A stretch of 64,000 nucleotides of DNA from Oscillospiraceae bacterium. Lineage in GTDB: Bacteria > Bacillota > Clostridia > UMGS1840 > HGM11507. The position numbers were made by a program, and so were the translations under genes. The stretch covers positions 1 through 64,000 of the forward strand of contig SVKB01000009.1 in assembly GCA_015068665.1 (NCBI GenBank). Reading direction: 5' to 3'. Below, one piece after another: positions 1-8,721 of the stretch (the first letter of the stretch is position 1; each line of letters starts with the position of its first letter). The notes below the pieces were generated by a model, which searched no databases, was not told the origin of the DNA, and was given only the letters and a program-made list of their open reading frames with translations.

Positions 1-25
1 GAAAAAGTAAATGTTGGATATTTAC

Positions 26-60
26 AATGGGCAAGATTGCAAATCTTGCCCATTTCTTAT
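26..60 (+). terminator. Intrinsic terminator of an upstream gene
   Basis: Thirteen-base perfect stem (aatgggcaagatt / aatcttgcccatt) with a 3-nt loop, followed by a short T-rich stretch. It probably ends a gene lying left of the window. The T tract is weak. Confidence 0.6.
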
Positions 61-142
61 GTATAAAAATCAATTTTTCTTTGAAATCGCAACAAAAAAA
101 TTATTCCACAGAAAATAAAGTTATAGGAAAACACAAAAAAAC

Positions 143-172
143 TTGCATTTGTATACCAACCTGTAGTATAAT
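143..172 (+). promoter_or_regulatory. Sigma-A type promoter
   Basis: TTGCAT, an 18-nt spacer and TATAAT, 35 bp ahead of the GTG start at 207. It likely drives the run from the DUF1858 gene towards scpA. Confidence 0.55.
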
Positions 173-206
173 AATTAATAATGATGTGTAAATGGAGTGA
201 TTAGTT

Positions 207-413
207 GTGAAAATAACAAAGGATACTATAATTGCAGACGTTTTGAAGTTCAATGCTGATCTTGCGCCCTTCTTTCTGGAAATAGGAATGCATTGTCTCG
301 GATGTCCTTCTGCAACAAGTGAAACTATAGGTGAAGCATGTGAGGTTCACGGGGCAGATTGCGAAATGCTTCTTGATAAAATTAACGATTTTCTTGATGA
401 GGAGGAAAATTAA
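207..413 (+). CDS. DUF1858 domain protein (small CxxC protein)
   Basis: A 68-residue protein that is one complete DUF1858 domain. This family often occurs alone or fused to redox proteins, and its role is unproven. The signature region has a C-L-G-C pair at residues 30 and 33, suited to a disulfide or metal site, followed by the family's acidic helical tail. The GTG start is chosen because a purine-rich ribosome site (ggagtga) lies just upstream and no other start fits the domain. The stop directly abuts the ATG of the next gene, so the two are probably co-translated. Family membership is recognised from sequence; a redox role is inference. Confidence 0.8.
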   Translation: MKITKDTIIADVLKFNADLAPFFLEIGMHCLGCPSATSETIGEACEVHGADCEMLLDKINDFLDEEEN

Positions 414-695
414 ATGGCTGATAACAAATTGATGTATAAGGATAAGCCGCTTTCCCGTTTGGGGAATACAATTTATTACGGCGACTTTTCCGAAAAATAC
501 ATTATAATCATTGACATTCTTGAGGAAAAAGAAGCTGACGGTAAGACGGTTCCTTCCAAGCTTGCAATCAAGCTTAATCAGAATTGCGGTCAGTTAAGCT
601 TCAAGCCTGTAAAGAAGGCTGAAAGAAACAGTCTTTACGTGGCACTTGATTTGGCTGAATACTGGCTTAAGGATGCCTTGGAGATGGATCCCTGA
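414..695 (+). CDS. Conserved hypothetical protein, 93 aa
   Basis: Small soluble protein with no signal peptide or membrane segment. It begins with an extended region rich in Lys and Tyr, followed by a hydrophobic Ile-rich strand (residues about 29-36) and a C-terminal amphipathic helix with Tyr-Trp. I do not recognise a catalytic motif. It starts on the base after the DUF1858 stop, and its own stop overlaps the next ATG by one base, so it is translationally coupled inside this operon. Its position beside a membrane protease gives no clear functional clue. Confidence is for the gene being real, not for any function. Confidence 0.7.
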   Translation: MADNKLMYKDKPLSRLGNTIYYGDFSEKYIIIIDILEEKEADGKTVPSKLAIKLNQNCGQLSFKPVKKAERNSLYVALDLAEYWLKDALEMDP

Positions 696-1348
696 TGCTT
701 GATTTTCTGAATAATCTTCCCGTTACTCTTATAGGTATTGTTGCTTTTTTATTCTCCATATCCTGCCATGAATTTGCTCATGGCTATGTGGCGTACAGAA
801 TGGGGGATAACACGGCAAAAATAAACGGAAGACTTACCCTTAATCCTATAAAGCACTTTGATTTATTTGCAGTTGCATTCTTCGTAATCTTCAGATTTGG
901 CTGGGCAAAGGGAGTGCCTATAAACCCAAATAATTTTGAAAATCCGAAGCACGGAATGGTTTATTCCGCCCTTGCGGGACCGGTTACAAATTTTATACTG
1001 GCTCTTGTATTCGGGTTTGTATACGCTTTGTTATGTATGATACCGTTTTCAGCTGAGAATATCTGGTATCATATAACCTGGTATCTGGCACTGTTCTCCT
1101 GGCAGATGATTACCGTAAACGCAATGCTTGCAGTATTCAACCTGTTTCCGATACCGCCCCTTGACGGCTCTAAAATCTTTTTAGCTGTCCTGCCTGAATA
1201 CTGGTATTTTAAAATTCTCGACTATGACCGTTTTATGATGATTGTGTCTTTGATTATTGTCTATACCGGTGTGCTGGATAACTTTATTTTTACAGGCGTT
1301 GATAAGCTTGTTGAAATAATCCAAAAAATTGTAGGAGTTATTTTATAA
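695..1348 (+). CDS. Site-2 protease family (M50) membrane metalloprotease
   Basis: Intramembrane zinc protease of the M50 family, short 'minimal' type (217 aa, no PDZ domain). The metal motif H-E-F-A-H sits at residues 25-29 inside the first hydrophobic segment. The second family motif, N-L-F-P-I-P-P-L-D-G, ends near residue 158 and supplies the third ligand (Asp157). About five hydrophobic segments are visible. Family members cleave transmembrane substrates; in Firmicutes this compact form commonly sits directly before scpA, as here, where scpA begins on the next base. The substrate is unknown. Confidence 0.88.
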   Translation: MLDFLNNLPVTLIGIVAFLFSISCHEFAHGYVAYRMGDNTAKINGRLTLNPIKHFDLFAVAFFVIFRFGWAKGVPINPNNFENPKHGMVYSALAGPVTNFILALVFGFVYALLCMIPFSAENIWYHITWYLALFSWQMITVNAMLAVFNLFPIPPLDGSKIFLAVLPEYWYFKILDYDRFMMIVSLIIVYTGVLDNFIFTGVDKLVEIIQKIVGVIL

Positions 1349-2071
1349 ATGGAACAGCTTACCTTTAAAACTCATGAATTTGAAGGCCCTCTGGACCTGT
1401 TGCTGTTTTTGATAAAAGCAAATAAAGTAAATATATACGATATCCCAATCGTGGAAATATCCGAACAATATATAAGCTATGTCAACGAAATGAAGGAAAT
1501 GGATCTTGATTACACCTCAGAGTTTCTTGTTATGGCTTCCGAGCTTTTGTATATAAAATCAAGGATGCTGCTTCCTGTGGAAAAGGATGAGGACGGTGAG
1601 GTTATCGATCCGCGTACCGAGCTTGTTGCAAAGCTTCTGGAATATCAGAAATATAAAGAACTTTCTGAATTCTTAAAAGGCAGAGAGGATATCGGAAGAT
1701 TTTCTTTTGTAAAGCCAAGAAGTAAGGTTAAGGGAATAAAATACGATAATGACGATCTTGAGGTATCGGTACTGGACCTTGTCAATGCATTTCAGGATGT
1801 TATTGACAGGATTGAAAGAAAGCTGCCGCCTCCGAAAACCTCCTTTGTGGGAATCGTTGCCCGTGAAGAGGTTAATATGCAGGACAGGATTGATATAATT
1901 AAAAGCTACCTTTCTGAAAATAAAAAGGTGGAATTTGATTCTTTGTTTATAAATACCTGTACCACAAGACCGCAGATAATAGTTACTTTTTTAGGAATAC
2001 TTGAGCTTATTAAATTAAGTAAAATTACTGTTAAGAAACAGAATGATGCAATGTATATAACATTGGTTTGA
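1349..2071 (+). CDS. scpA: Segregation and condensation protein A
   Basis: ScpA is the kleisin subunit of the SMC-ScpAB condensin, which compacts and separates newly replicated chromosomes. The N-terminal kleisin signature (E-G-P-L-D-L-L-L-F-L-I, residues about 13-23) is intact, as are the middle segment with K-S-R-M-L-L-P and the winged-helix C-terminus. At 240 aa it is close to the usual 250. It directly follows the M50 protease gene and is followed after about 70 bp by its partner scpB, the normal order. Function is assigned from strong family resemblance. Confidence 0.95.
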   Translation: MEQLTFKTHEFEGPLDLLLFLIKANKVNIYDIPIVEISEQYISYVNEMKEMDLDYTSEFLVMASELLYIKSRMLLPVEKDEDGEVIDPRTELVAKLLEYQKYKELSEFLKGREDIGRFSFVKPRSKVKGIKYDNDDLEVSVLDLVNAFQDVIDRIERKLPPPKTSFVGIVAREEVNMQDRIDIIKSYLSENKKVEFDSLFINTCTTRPQIIVTFLGILELIKLSKITVKKQNDAMYITLV

Positions 2072-2141
2072 TAAAGGTTATATTAAAATTCAAGGTAAAA
2101 AAGTCCGGATAATTTTCCGGGTGTTAAAGGAAGAAGAATAA

Positions 2142-2783
2142 ATGTTAGGAATTGAAGACAGAGAGCTTTATAATGCCATAGAAGCCCTGCTGTTTGTTGC
2201 AGGTGATCCGGTGTCCCTTGACAGGATAGCAGAAGCTTTGGAGCTTCCTATTGAGGAGCTGGAGGAGTTTATGCCGAAAATGCTTGACGAATATAATTTC
2301 GAGCGTCGCGGTATAAAGCTTATAAAACTTGAAAATTCATACCAGCTTACAACCCGTTCGGAGTATTTTGACGCGGTGGTAAGAATGGTTACCCATAAGC
2401 AGAAGCAGGTGCTTTCTCCTGCTACCTTAGAGGTATTATCCATAATTTCATATAATCAGCCTATTACAAAAGCGGCTATTGAAAGGGTAAGGGGTGTTGA
2501 TTCCTCTTATTCAATTGCCAAGCTTCTTGAAAGAGAACTGATAGAACAAAGGGGCAGACTTAATGCTCCGGGGAGACCTGTGCTTTACGGCACTACCGAT
2601 GAATTCTTAAGATGCTTCGGCCTTCAGTCACTTGATGAAATGCCGAATCTTGAAGAGGATTTGTCACAGCTTGGTGTTGAAACCGATCCGGATAAGGATA
2701 ATGTAACCTTTGATGAGCTTGAACAACGAATGGAAAACGGCGGGGAATTTGAAGAAGATTCCTCTGATCCATCCTTCTTTTAA
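2142..2783 (+). CDS. scpB: Segregation and condensation protein B
   Basis: ScpB forms dimers of two winged-helix domains that bind the ScpA kleisin and regulate SMC. The hallmark stretch E-A-L-L-F-V-A-G-D-P-V is at residues about 14-24. The second winged helix carries L-S-I-I-S-Y-N-Q-P-I-T-K and R-G-R-L-N-A-P-G-R-P-V-L-Y. The acidic tail after residue 175 is longer than strictly needed and probably disordered. The gene sits 70 bp after scpA, with a small ccgga-type hairpin in the gap, and 23 bp before ytfJ, suggesting one transcript. Confidence 0.95.
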   Translation: MLGIEDRELYNAIEALLFVAGDPVSLDRIAEALELPIEELEEFMPKMLDEYNFERRGIKLIKLENSYQLTTRSEYFDAVVRMVTHKQKQVLSPATLEVLSIISYNQPITKAAIERVRGVDSSYSIAKLLERELIEQRGRLNAPGRPVLYGTTDEFLRCFGLQSLDEMPNLEEDLSQLGVETDPDKDNVTFDELEQRMENGGEFEEDSSDPSFF

Positions 2784-2806
2784 TACATATTGACGGAGGT
2801 ATAAAA

Positions 2807-3232
2807 ATGGCTGAACATCCAATTGAATCAATTATGAGTACCGCTCTTGAGAATATTAAAAAAATGATTGACGTTAATACTATTATCGGAAATCCCGTTA
2901 CCACTCCTGATGGAACGGTTATTATTCCCGTTTCAAAGGTTGCCTTTGGTTTTTGTGCGGGAGGCAGTGAATTCGGAGCCCCTTCGGTATCAACGCCTGA
3001 CGGCAATGCTAAATTCGGTGGCGGAAGCGGTGCCGGCGTTTCTATTACTCCGGTTGCTTTTCTGGTGGTTAACGGAACTAATGTAAGGCTTATTTCCATG
3101 ACTTCGGCATCCACTACGACTGATAAAATTGTAGATATGATTCCTGATGTGCTCGATAAATTTTCCGAGCTTGTTTCCGGTTCGAAAAAAGAAAAGAAGA
3201 TAAAGTTTCAGGATGAAATTGATATGGAATAA
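2807..3232 (+). CDS. ytfJ: GerW-family sporulation protein YtfJ
   Basis: A 141-residue GerW/YtfJ family protein. The recognisable core is E-N-I-K-K-M-I-D-V-N-T-I-I-G-N-P-V near the start, then a Gly/Ser-rich segment (about residues 50-75) and a hydrophobic strand that ends with V-V-N-G. In Bacillus this family is expressed in the forespore and affects spore germination. A good ribosome site (ggaggt) lies 8 bp before the ATG. It follows scpB and precedes a D,D-carboxypeptidase of the sporulation type, the common clostridial arrangement. A perfect hairpin lies between it and that gene. Confidence 0.9.
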   Translation: MAEHPIESIMSTALENIKKMIDVNTIIGNPVTTPDGTVIIPVSKVAFGFCAGGSEFGAPSVSTPDGNAKFGGGSGAGVSITPVAFLVVNGTNVRLISMTSASTTTDKIVDMIPDVLDKFSELVSGSKKEKKIKFQDEIDME

Positions 3233-3242
3233 ATGAATTGCG

Positions 3243-3282
3243 CCCACTCATATACATATAAGTGTGAATGTATATGAGTGGG
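3243..3282 (+). promoter_or_regulatory. Perfect 15-bp inverted repeat at the dacF translation start
   Basis: Arms 3243-3257 (cccactcatatacat) and 3268-3282 pair perfectly around a 10-nt loop. The right arm ends in gggtg only 7-8 nt before the ATG at 3290, so the hairpin covers the ribosome-binding region. It has no strong T tract. It could limit dacF translation from readthrough RNA, or be a weak terminator for ytfJ. Confidence 0.6.
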
Positions 3283-3289
3283 TGATTTT

Positions 3290-4414
3290 ATGATAAAAAT
3301 ATTGCTGATTTTATCGGTGCTTCTTTTCCCGTCTTTGAATGTCCGTGCGTTTGAAAATATCTCAGCAAAGGCTTATGTTCTTATGGAGCAATCAACAGGA
3401 ACTGTTATTCTTGAAAAAAACAGTAAAGTTAAAATGAAGCCTGCAAGTACCACTAAAATATTAACAGCTGTTTGTGCCATTGAAAATGCTATGCTCTCCG
3501 ATAAGGTAACTGTATCGAAAAATGCAGCGTATCAGGAAGGCTCTTCAGTATATCTTAAGCCCGGTGATGAAATGACTATGGAAAATATGATTTACGGTCT
3601 TATGCTGAGCTCGGGAAATGATGCGGCAGTTGCTATTGCCGAGCATATTGCAGGTGATACTGAAAAATTTTCAAATGTTATGAATAATAAAGCAAGAGAT
3701 ATAGGTGCAATGGATTCAAACTTTGAAAATCCCAACGGGCTTGACGATGATAAACACTATGTAACAGCTTATGATCTTGCGCTTATTACTTCGTATGCGC
3801 TGAAAAATGATTTTTTCTTAAAAACAGTATCTTTAAAAAGTAAGGTTATTTCGGATTTAAAAGGAACTAAAAGATATTTATCCAATCATAATAAAATGCT
3901 GCATAATTACGAAGGCTGTATAGGTGTTAAAACAGGCTTTACAAAAAAATCAGGCAGAACTCTGGTTACGGCTGCGGAAAGAAACGGAATACGGCTGGTT
4001 GCTGTAACCCTTAATGCACCAAATGACTGGGATGACCATGAAAAACTCCTTAACAAGGGCTTCGATACCGTAAGAAAACAAAAGGTGTTGAATGTTGATG
4101 AGGTTGTCGATAATGTGGAAGTAAGAAAAGGGAAGAATGAATACCTTCCTGTAAAGTGTGAAGAAGAATACTACGGCATTGAAGTTTCAGGAAAAGAAAC
4201 AGATTATGATGTTTTATATAAATATGATAAGCTTAAGGCTCCTGTAAAAAAGGGAGAAAAGGCGGGAGAGGCTATTGTTTTTAAAAATGGAAAAGAGGTT
4301 TTCAGAACAAAACTTATAACCTGCCATGGAACAGAACGAAAAAGAGGATTTTCAATAATAGAATTTATAAAGAGGATATTTGGTTATGTTAAGACTTCAG
4401 AAATTTATAAGTGA
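3290..4414 (+). CDS. dacF: D-alanyl-D-alanine carboxypeptidase (DacF/PBP5 type)
   Basis: Serine peptidase S11 that trims the terminal D-Ala from peptidoglycan stem peptides outside the membrane. An N-terminal signal peptide (about residues 1-20) is followed by the three penicillin-binding motifs: S-T-T-K (53-56), S-G-N (108-110) and K-T-G (214-216). A C-terminal PBP5-like beta domain follows. The tail is basic. The ATG at 3290 is preferred over an upstream GTG inside the hairpin because it places the signal peptide at the N-terminus. The gene's end overlaps rluB by 29 bp. The exact paralogue name (dacF versus dacA/B) is inferred from sporulation context. Confidence 0.88.
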   Translation: MIKILLILSVLLFPSLNVRAFENISAKAYVLMEQSTGTVILEKNSKVKMKPASTTKILTAVCAIENAMLSDKVTVSKNAAYQEGSSVYLKPGDEMTMENMIYGLMLSSGNDAAVAIAEHIAGDTEKFSNVMNNKARDIGAMDSNFENPNGLDDDKHYVTAYDLALITSYALKNDFFLKTVSLKSKVISDLKGTKRYLSNHNKMLHNYEGCIGVKTGFTKKSGRTLVTAAERNGIRLVAVTLNAPNDWDDHEKLLNKGFDTVRKQKVLNVDEVVDNVEVRKGKNEYLPVKCEEEYYGIEVSGKETDYDVLYKYDKLKAPVKKGEKAGEAIVFKNGKEVFRTKLITCHGTERKRGFSIIEFIKRIFGYVKTSEIYK

Positions 4415-5093
4415 TTCAGGTCTTACCTCAAGAAGAAAAGCGGAGGAGCTTATCACTTCGGGAAGGGTAAGGGTTAACGGCCTGGTTGCTGAGCTTGGTT
4501 GTAAGGTTGATGAACAAAATGATGTTGTTGAGGTGGATGGTAAAAGAATTACCCTCGGTGAAAAACACATATATATAATGCTTAATAAACCCGAAGGATA
4601 TTTGTCGTCAGTAACGGATGACAGAGGCCGTAAGACGGTGGTTGAGCTCATTGGACTTAAGGAAAGAATTTTTCCCGTAGGAAGACTGGACTACGATACG
4701 GAAGGTTTGCTTTTACTTACAAATGACGGGGAATTTACCTACAGGGTAACTCATCCGAAATTTGAAATAACCAAGACTTATATTGCAACCCTTGATAAAA
4801 GAATTATGTGGGACAGAATTAAAGTTCTTCTTGACGGCGTTGAAATTGAGGATTATGTTGGAACTGCAAATGCTCTTCATATAATAAATGAGAATAAAAA
4901 TCAGGTGATGATTACAATTTCTCAGGGGAAAAACCGCCAGGTAAGAAAAATGTTTGAAAAAACAGGATATACAGTGAAAAAACTTCAAAGAATAAGTATT
5001 GGTGCTTTGAGACTTGCTAATCTTAAAAAAGGCGAGTGGCGTGAACTTTCAAAAAAAGAAGCGGAAAAAATTTTTGAAAAGAACAGTATATAA
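4386..5093 (+). CDS. rluB: RluB/RsuA-family 23S rRNA pseudouridine synthase
   Basis: The N-terminal S4 RNA-binding domain (R-L-Q-K-F-I-S-D-S-G-L-T-S-R-R-K) is followed by the pseudouridine synthase domain. Its catalytic motif G-R-L-D-Y-D-T-E-G-L-L-L-L-T-N-D-G contains the nucleophilic Asp. About 235 aa, normal for the family, which isomerises a specific uridine in ribosomal RNA. The ATG at 4386 is preferred over a TTG two codons upstream; 'gagg' lies about 10 nt before it. The start lies inside the end of dacF, so translation is probably coupled. RluB is the usual neighbour of scpAB in Firmicutes. Assignment between RluB and RsuA rests on context. Confidence 0.88.
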   Translation: MLRLQKFISDSGLTSRRKAEELITSGRVRVNGLVAELGCKVDEQNDVVEVDGKRITLGEKHIYIMLNKPEGYLSSVTDDRGRKTVVELIGLKERIFPVGRLDYDTEGLLLLTNDGEFTYRVTHPKFEITKTYIATLDKRIMWDRIKVLLDGVEIEDYVGTANALHIINENKNQVMITISQGKNRQVRKMFEKTGYTVKKLQRISIGALRLANLKKGEWRELSKKEAEKIFEKNSI

Positions 5094-5143
5094 AACGCTG
5101 TGTAAAAAAGTGGTTAAGTTTTGGTAAAAAAAGAAAAAAACTA

Positions 5144-5172
5144 TTGATTATTTGACAAAAATATAGTAAAAT
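5144..5172 (+). promoter_or_regulatory. Probable promoter of the decarboxylase operon
   Basis: TTGATT, a 17-nt spacer and TAAAAT, about 90 bp ahead of the first gene. A second TTGACA nearby (5152) lacks a well-spaced -10. The intervening 5173-5261 is a short leader with a strong aggagg ribosome site and no obvious riboswitch. Confidence 0.45.
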
Positions 5173-5261
5173 GTGGATGATGGGTAAAATTGGATTTATC
5201 TTGTCGGAGGATGGGGTAAGTCCTGTACTTATAAATGAAAAATTAAAATCAGGAGGGTACT

Positions 5262-6773
5262 ATGGATAATCTTGAAAAACTAAAGCTTTTCCGTGAAATG
5301 GCTGATAAGAAGAACTCGGCATCCGGAAATGTGGGTGGTAAAAAAACTGCCAAGGAAAGATTGGAAATGCTTTTTGATGAAGGCACCTTTATTGAAACAG
5401 ATTCCTATCTTAAAAACAGAAACAGCCTGACAGGTGAAACAAATTATGCCGACGGTGTAATTGCAGGCTACGGCACAGTTATGGGCAGACTTGTATATGC
5501 TTATGCTCAGGATTTTGGTGTGCTTAACGGTTCTTTAAGTGAAATGAACTGTAAAAAAATATCTAAAGTGTATGATCTTGCTCTTAAAACAGGAGCTCCC
5601 GTTGTATCGGTAATCGATTGCGGCGGTATAAGACTTGAAGACGGTCTTGATGCTCTTTGTGCATATAACGAGGTTATGAAAAAATCAGTAGATGCATCCG
5701 GTCTTATTCCACAGCTATCTGTTGTAATGGGTGTTTGCGGCGGAAGTATGACATTTATTCCCGCGGTTTCCGATTTTACTGTTATGGTGGACAAGCAGGC
5801 AGAGCTTTATATAACAAGTAAGGAAGTATTGAAAGGTGTTAATAATGAAGCTTGTGAGGATTTCTCTCTTTCAACCTTCAACAGCGCTAACGGTACAGTT
5901 GAATTCACAGCTTCAAGTGAAGATGAAGCATTCTTAACAGTTAAAAAGCTTCTTTGTTACTTACCTTCAAACTATTTTGAGGATGCTGAGAATATTGAAA
6001 CCGCTGATGACTTTAACAGAGCAACTCCGGATATTATCAATATTATTCCGTCTGATGATAAGAGCGCTTATAACGTATGCGATATCATAAAATCAGTTGC
6101 AGATAACTGTGAATTCTTAGAAGTATCGGAAGCTTATGCAAAGAATATGGTTACAGGCTTTATAAGACTTGGTGGTTATACTGTTGGTGTTGTTGCTAAT
6201 CAGCCTGAAGTAACCGGCGGTGTTATTGATAACCTTGGCGCTAAAAAAGCGGCTGACTTTATCGGTAAGTGCGACAGCTTCGGTATCCCGGTTCTTTCCT
6301 TCACGGATTCAGAGGGCTTTGAAGCTTCAATGGCTGATGAAAAATGGGGAATGGTTAAGGATGTTGCAAAATTAGGCTTTGCATTTGCAAACGCATCTGT
6401 TGCAAAAGTTAACGTGATTTTAAGAAAGGCATACGGTGCTGCTTATCTTTATATGAATTCCAAGCAGATGGGCGCTGATATTTCTTATGCTCTTCCTACT
6501 GCAATCATAACAGCTGCAACTCCTGAGGTTGCTCTTAATATGCTGTATTCGGATGAAATTAAAAAGTATGACGATCCAAAGGCAGGAAAAGAAGAAATTA
6601 TAGCTAAGTATAAGGATGAGGTTGCATCACCTTATGAAGCTGCAAAACGTGGCTATATCGATGATGTAATTGACCCTGAAGCTTTAAGACCTGTATTGGT
6701 AAGTGCATTTGATGTTCTTTTTGCAAAAAGAGAAGAAGTTGTTGATAAAAAACATGGCAATATGCCACTTTAA
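5262..6773 (+). CDS. Carboxyltransferase, MmdA/propionyl-CoA carboxylase beta-like
   Basis: A 503-residue protein with the two crotonase-like halves of the acyl-CoA carboxyltransferase family (PCC beta, methylmalonyl-CoA decarboxylase alpha, glutaconyl-CoA decarboxylase). Visible family blocks are K-K-T-A-K-E-R-L near residue 28, A-D-G-V-I-A-G-Y-G-T-V near 64, and V-G-V-V-A-N-Q-P and R-K-A-Y-G-A-A-Y-L in the second half. The usual D-V-P-G-F-x-P-G block is altered to T-D-S-E-G-F, so it diverges from well-studied enzymes. It would move carboxyl groups between an acyl-CoA and biotin on the carrier encoded downstream. The acyl-CoA substrate cannot be fixed from sequence. Confidence 0.85.
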   Translation: MDNLEKLKLFREMADKKNSASGNVGGKKTAKERLEMLFDEGTFIETDSYLKNRNSLTGETNYADGVIAGYGTVMGRLVYAYAQDFGVLNGSLSEMNCKKISKVYDLALKTGAPVVSVIDCGGIRLEDGLDALCAYNEVMKKSVDASGLIPQLSVVMGVCGGSMTFIPAVSDFTVMVDKQAELYITSKEVLKGVNNEACEDFSLSTFNSANGTVEFTASSEDEAFLTVKKLLCYLPSNYFEDAENIETADDFNRATPDIINIIPSDDKSAYNVCDIIKSVADNCEFLEVSEAYAKNMVTGFIRLGGYTVGVVANQPEVTGGVIDNLGAKKAADFIGKCDSFGIPVLSFTDSEGFEASMADEKWGMVKDVAKLGFAFANASVAKVNVILRKAYGAAYLYMNSKQMGADISYALPTAIITAATPEVALNMLYSDEIKKYDDPKAGKEEIIAKYKDEVASPYEAAKRGYIDDVIDPEALRPVLVSAFDVLFAKREEVVDKKHGNMPL

Positions 6774-6788
6774 TAAGAGGTGAGAAGT

Positions 6789-7103
6789 ATGGCTGAAAGA
6801 TTAAGTGAAGGCGTTGTTGTTTTAGTCATCGGTATGGCAATCGTTTTCGGAATTCTTATACTTCTATGGGCTATTCTTTTAGGCTTTGAGCAGGTGTTTT
6901 ATAAAATACCTCAAAAGAGAAAGGCTAAGGAAGCTGCCAAGCCTCAGGTAGTTACAGAAGCAGTTGAAGCTGCTCCTCAGGTTGAAGAAGATGAAAGCGA
7001 AATCGTTGCTGTTATCACCGCTGCAATTTGTGCAATGACTAATCAGAGCGCAACTAATTTTAAAATAAAATCAATCAAGAGAATAAGTAATTGGAATAAA
7101 TAG
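6789..7103 (+). CDS. OadG-family sodium-pump decarboxylase gamma subunit
   Basis: Small membrane subunit of about 104 aa. One N-terminal transmembrane helix (residues about 9-31) is followed by a charged segment, an Ala/Glu-rich linker and a conserved C-terminal block (I-V-A-V-I-T-A-A-I-C-A-M), typical of OadG/MmdD proteins that hold the biotin carrier and carboxyltransferase on the membrane beta subunit. The ATG at 6789, preceded by aggtgaga, is preferred over an upstream alternative. It lies between the carboxyltransferase and biotin carrier genes with short gaps, consistent with one complex. Confidence 0.85.
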   Translation: MAERLSEGVVVLVIGMAIVFGILILLWAILLGFEQVFYKIPQKRKAKEAAKPQVVTEAVEAAPQVEEDESEIVAVITAAICAMTNQSATNFKIKSIKRISNWNK

Positions 7104-7114
7104 GAGGAAAAATT

Positions 7115-7480
7115 ATGAAAAATTATATAATCACAGTTAATGGAAAATCTTATGATGTAACAGTTGAAGAAACAGGCTCAGTTGCTTCTGCACCTGTAAT
7201 GCAGGCTGCACCCGTACAGGCACCTGTTCAGGCTCCTAAGGCAGCGGCTCCTGCAGCTCCTGCTAACGGAACAAAGGTTGAAGCACCGATGCCGGGTACA
7301 GTATTAAAGCTAAACGTTAAGGTTGGCGACACAGTCAGCGAAGGACAGGCTGTTGCTGTTTTAGAAGCTATGAAAATGGAAAATGATATCCCTGCACCAT
7401 GCGCAGGTAAGGTTGTATCCGTTAATGTTAATACAGGTGCAACCGTTGAAACCGGAACTGTTATTGCTGTTATCGGTTAA
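7115..7480 (+). CDS. Biotin carrier protein of the decarboxylase complex
   Basis: A 121-residue biotinyl domain protein. A short N-terminal beta region is followed by an Ala/Pro/Gln-rich flexible linker (about residues 26-52), then the biotinyl/lipoyl domain. The biotin attachment motif is E-A-M-K-M-E-N with Lys87 as the modified residue. It carries CO2 as carboxybiotin from the carboxyltransferase to the OadB-type pump. A good ribosome site (aggagg) is present. It is a free-standing carrier, as in methylmalonyl-CoA decarboxylase (MmdC), rather than fused to the OadA-like subunit encoded two genes on. Confidence 0.93.
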   Translation: MKNYIITVNGKSYDVTVEETGSVASAPVMQAAPVQAPVQAPKAAAPAAPANGTKVEAPMPGTVLKLNVKVGDTVSEGQAVAVLEAMKMENDIPAPCAGKVVSVNVNTGATVETGTVIAVIG

Positions 7481-7519
7481 TTTAAAAATAACAGTAAATA
7501 ATAAGGGAGGTTTTTAATA

Positions 7520-8707
7520 GTGAATATTGTTGAAAGTTTTATAAACTTTATAAGCACTATGGGTATATTCTCTATAACACTCGGGCAAGCCGCAATGATT
7601 TTAATTTCATGTATTCTTTTGTATTTTGCTATTGTTAAAGAGTATGAACCAATGCTTTTATTACCGATTGCATTCGGTATGTTACTTACAAATATTCCTA
7701 ATTCGGGTGTTTATCATCCGGAATATTTTAAGCCACAGGCAGATGGTGCGGCAATGGCTCCTTTTTCGGAGATTGCAGCCCATGGTGGAATATTTGACTT
7801 TTTATATTTAGGCGTTAAGTTTGGTATATTTCCGCCACTTATCTTTATGGGGGTTGGTGCGATGACCGACTTTGGTCCCTTAATTTCAAACCCTAAGAGC
7901 TTATTCTTAGGTGCCGCTGCTCAGCTTGGCGTTTTCGTTACATTCTTTGGCTCTTTGTTGTCAGGAATGTTCTCAGTTGAACAGGCTGCTTCAATAGGTA
8001 TTATCGGTGGTGCCGATGGTCCTACTGCTATCTTTGTTACAAAAACTTTAGCACCTGAGCTTCTTTCTGCTATCGCGGTTGCCGCTTATTCATATATGGC
8101 TCTTATTCCTATCATTCAGCCACCTATTATGAAGGCTCTTACAACCAAAAAGGAAAGAGAAATCGTTATGGAACAGCTTCGTCCTGTTTCCAAAACCGAA
8201 AAGATTATTTTCCCAATCTTAGTTACAACCGTTATTGCTCTTATTCTGCCTGATGCCACACCTCTTGTAGGTATGCTGATGCTTGGTAACCTGATGAAGG
8301 AATGTGGCGTTGTTGAAAGACTTTCAAAAACAGCTCAGAATGAGCTTATGAATATTGTAACGATATGTCTTGGCGTAAGCGTTGGTGCTACAGCTGTTGC
8401 TGATAACTTCCTTAGCCCGCAGACTGTACTTATCATACTTATGGGGCTTGTTGCATTCTCTATCAGTACCGCAGGCGGTTTATTACTTGGTAAGCTTATG
8501 TGCAAGCTTTCCGGTGGTAAAATCAATCCGCTTATCGGATCAGCGGGTGTATCTGCCGTTCCTATGGCTGCCCGTATGTCACAAAAGGTTGGTCAGGAAT
8601 CAAATCCTAAGAATTTCTTATTGATGCATGCTATGGGACCTAACGTTGCAGGTGTTATCGGTTCTGCCGTTGCCGCAGGCGTGTTCTTATCAATGTACGC
8701 TAAATAA
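7520..8707 (+). CDS. oadB: OadB-family sodium-translocating decarboxylase beta subunit
   Basis: Polytopic membrane subunit (395 aa) that decarboxylates carboxybiotin and exports sodium ions. The family signature [10 protein letters not shown] at residues 163-172 includes the essential Asp (here Asp166), and a second conserved block N-F-L-S-P-Q-T follows in the C-terminal half. About nine or more hydrophobic segments are visible. The start codon is GTG with a clear gggagg site. Its stop overlaps an ATG of the OadA-like gene, though that gene more likely starts slightly later. OadB, MmdB and GcdB cannot be told apart by sequence alone. Confidence 0.93.
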   Translation: MNIVESFINFISTMGIFSITLGQAAMILISCILLYFAIVKEYEPMLLLPIAFGMLLTNIPNSGVYHPEYFKPQADGAAMAPFSEIAAHGGIFDFLYLGVKFGIFPPLIFMGVGAMTDFGPLISNPKSLFLGAAAQLGVFVTFFGSLLSGMFSVEQAASIGIIGGADGPTAIFVTKTLAPELLSAIAVAAYSYMALIPIIQPPIMKALTTKKEREIVMEQLRPVSKTEKIIFPILVTTVIALILPDATPLVGMLMLGNLMKECGVVERLSKTAQNELMNIVTICLGVSVGATAVADNFLSPQTVLIILMGLVAFSISTAGGLLLGKLMCKLSGGKINPLIGSAGVSAVPMAARMSQKVGQESNPKNFLLMHAMGPNVAGVIGSAVAAGVFLSMYAK

Positions 8708-8721
8708 TGGAGGAAAATAAA

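Noticed and set aside
2593-3114. Minus-strand frames of 173 codons across scpB/ytfJ, and similar long antisense frames elsewhere (for example 12524-12946, 39633-40052)
   Set aside because: They lie opposite well-supported genes, have no ribosome sites, and read as antisense shadows.
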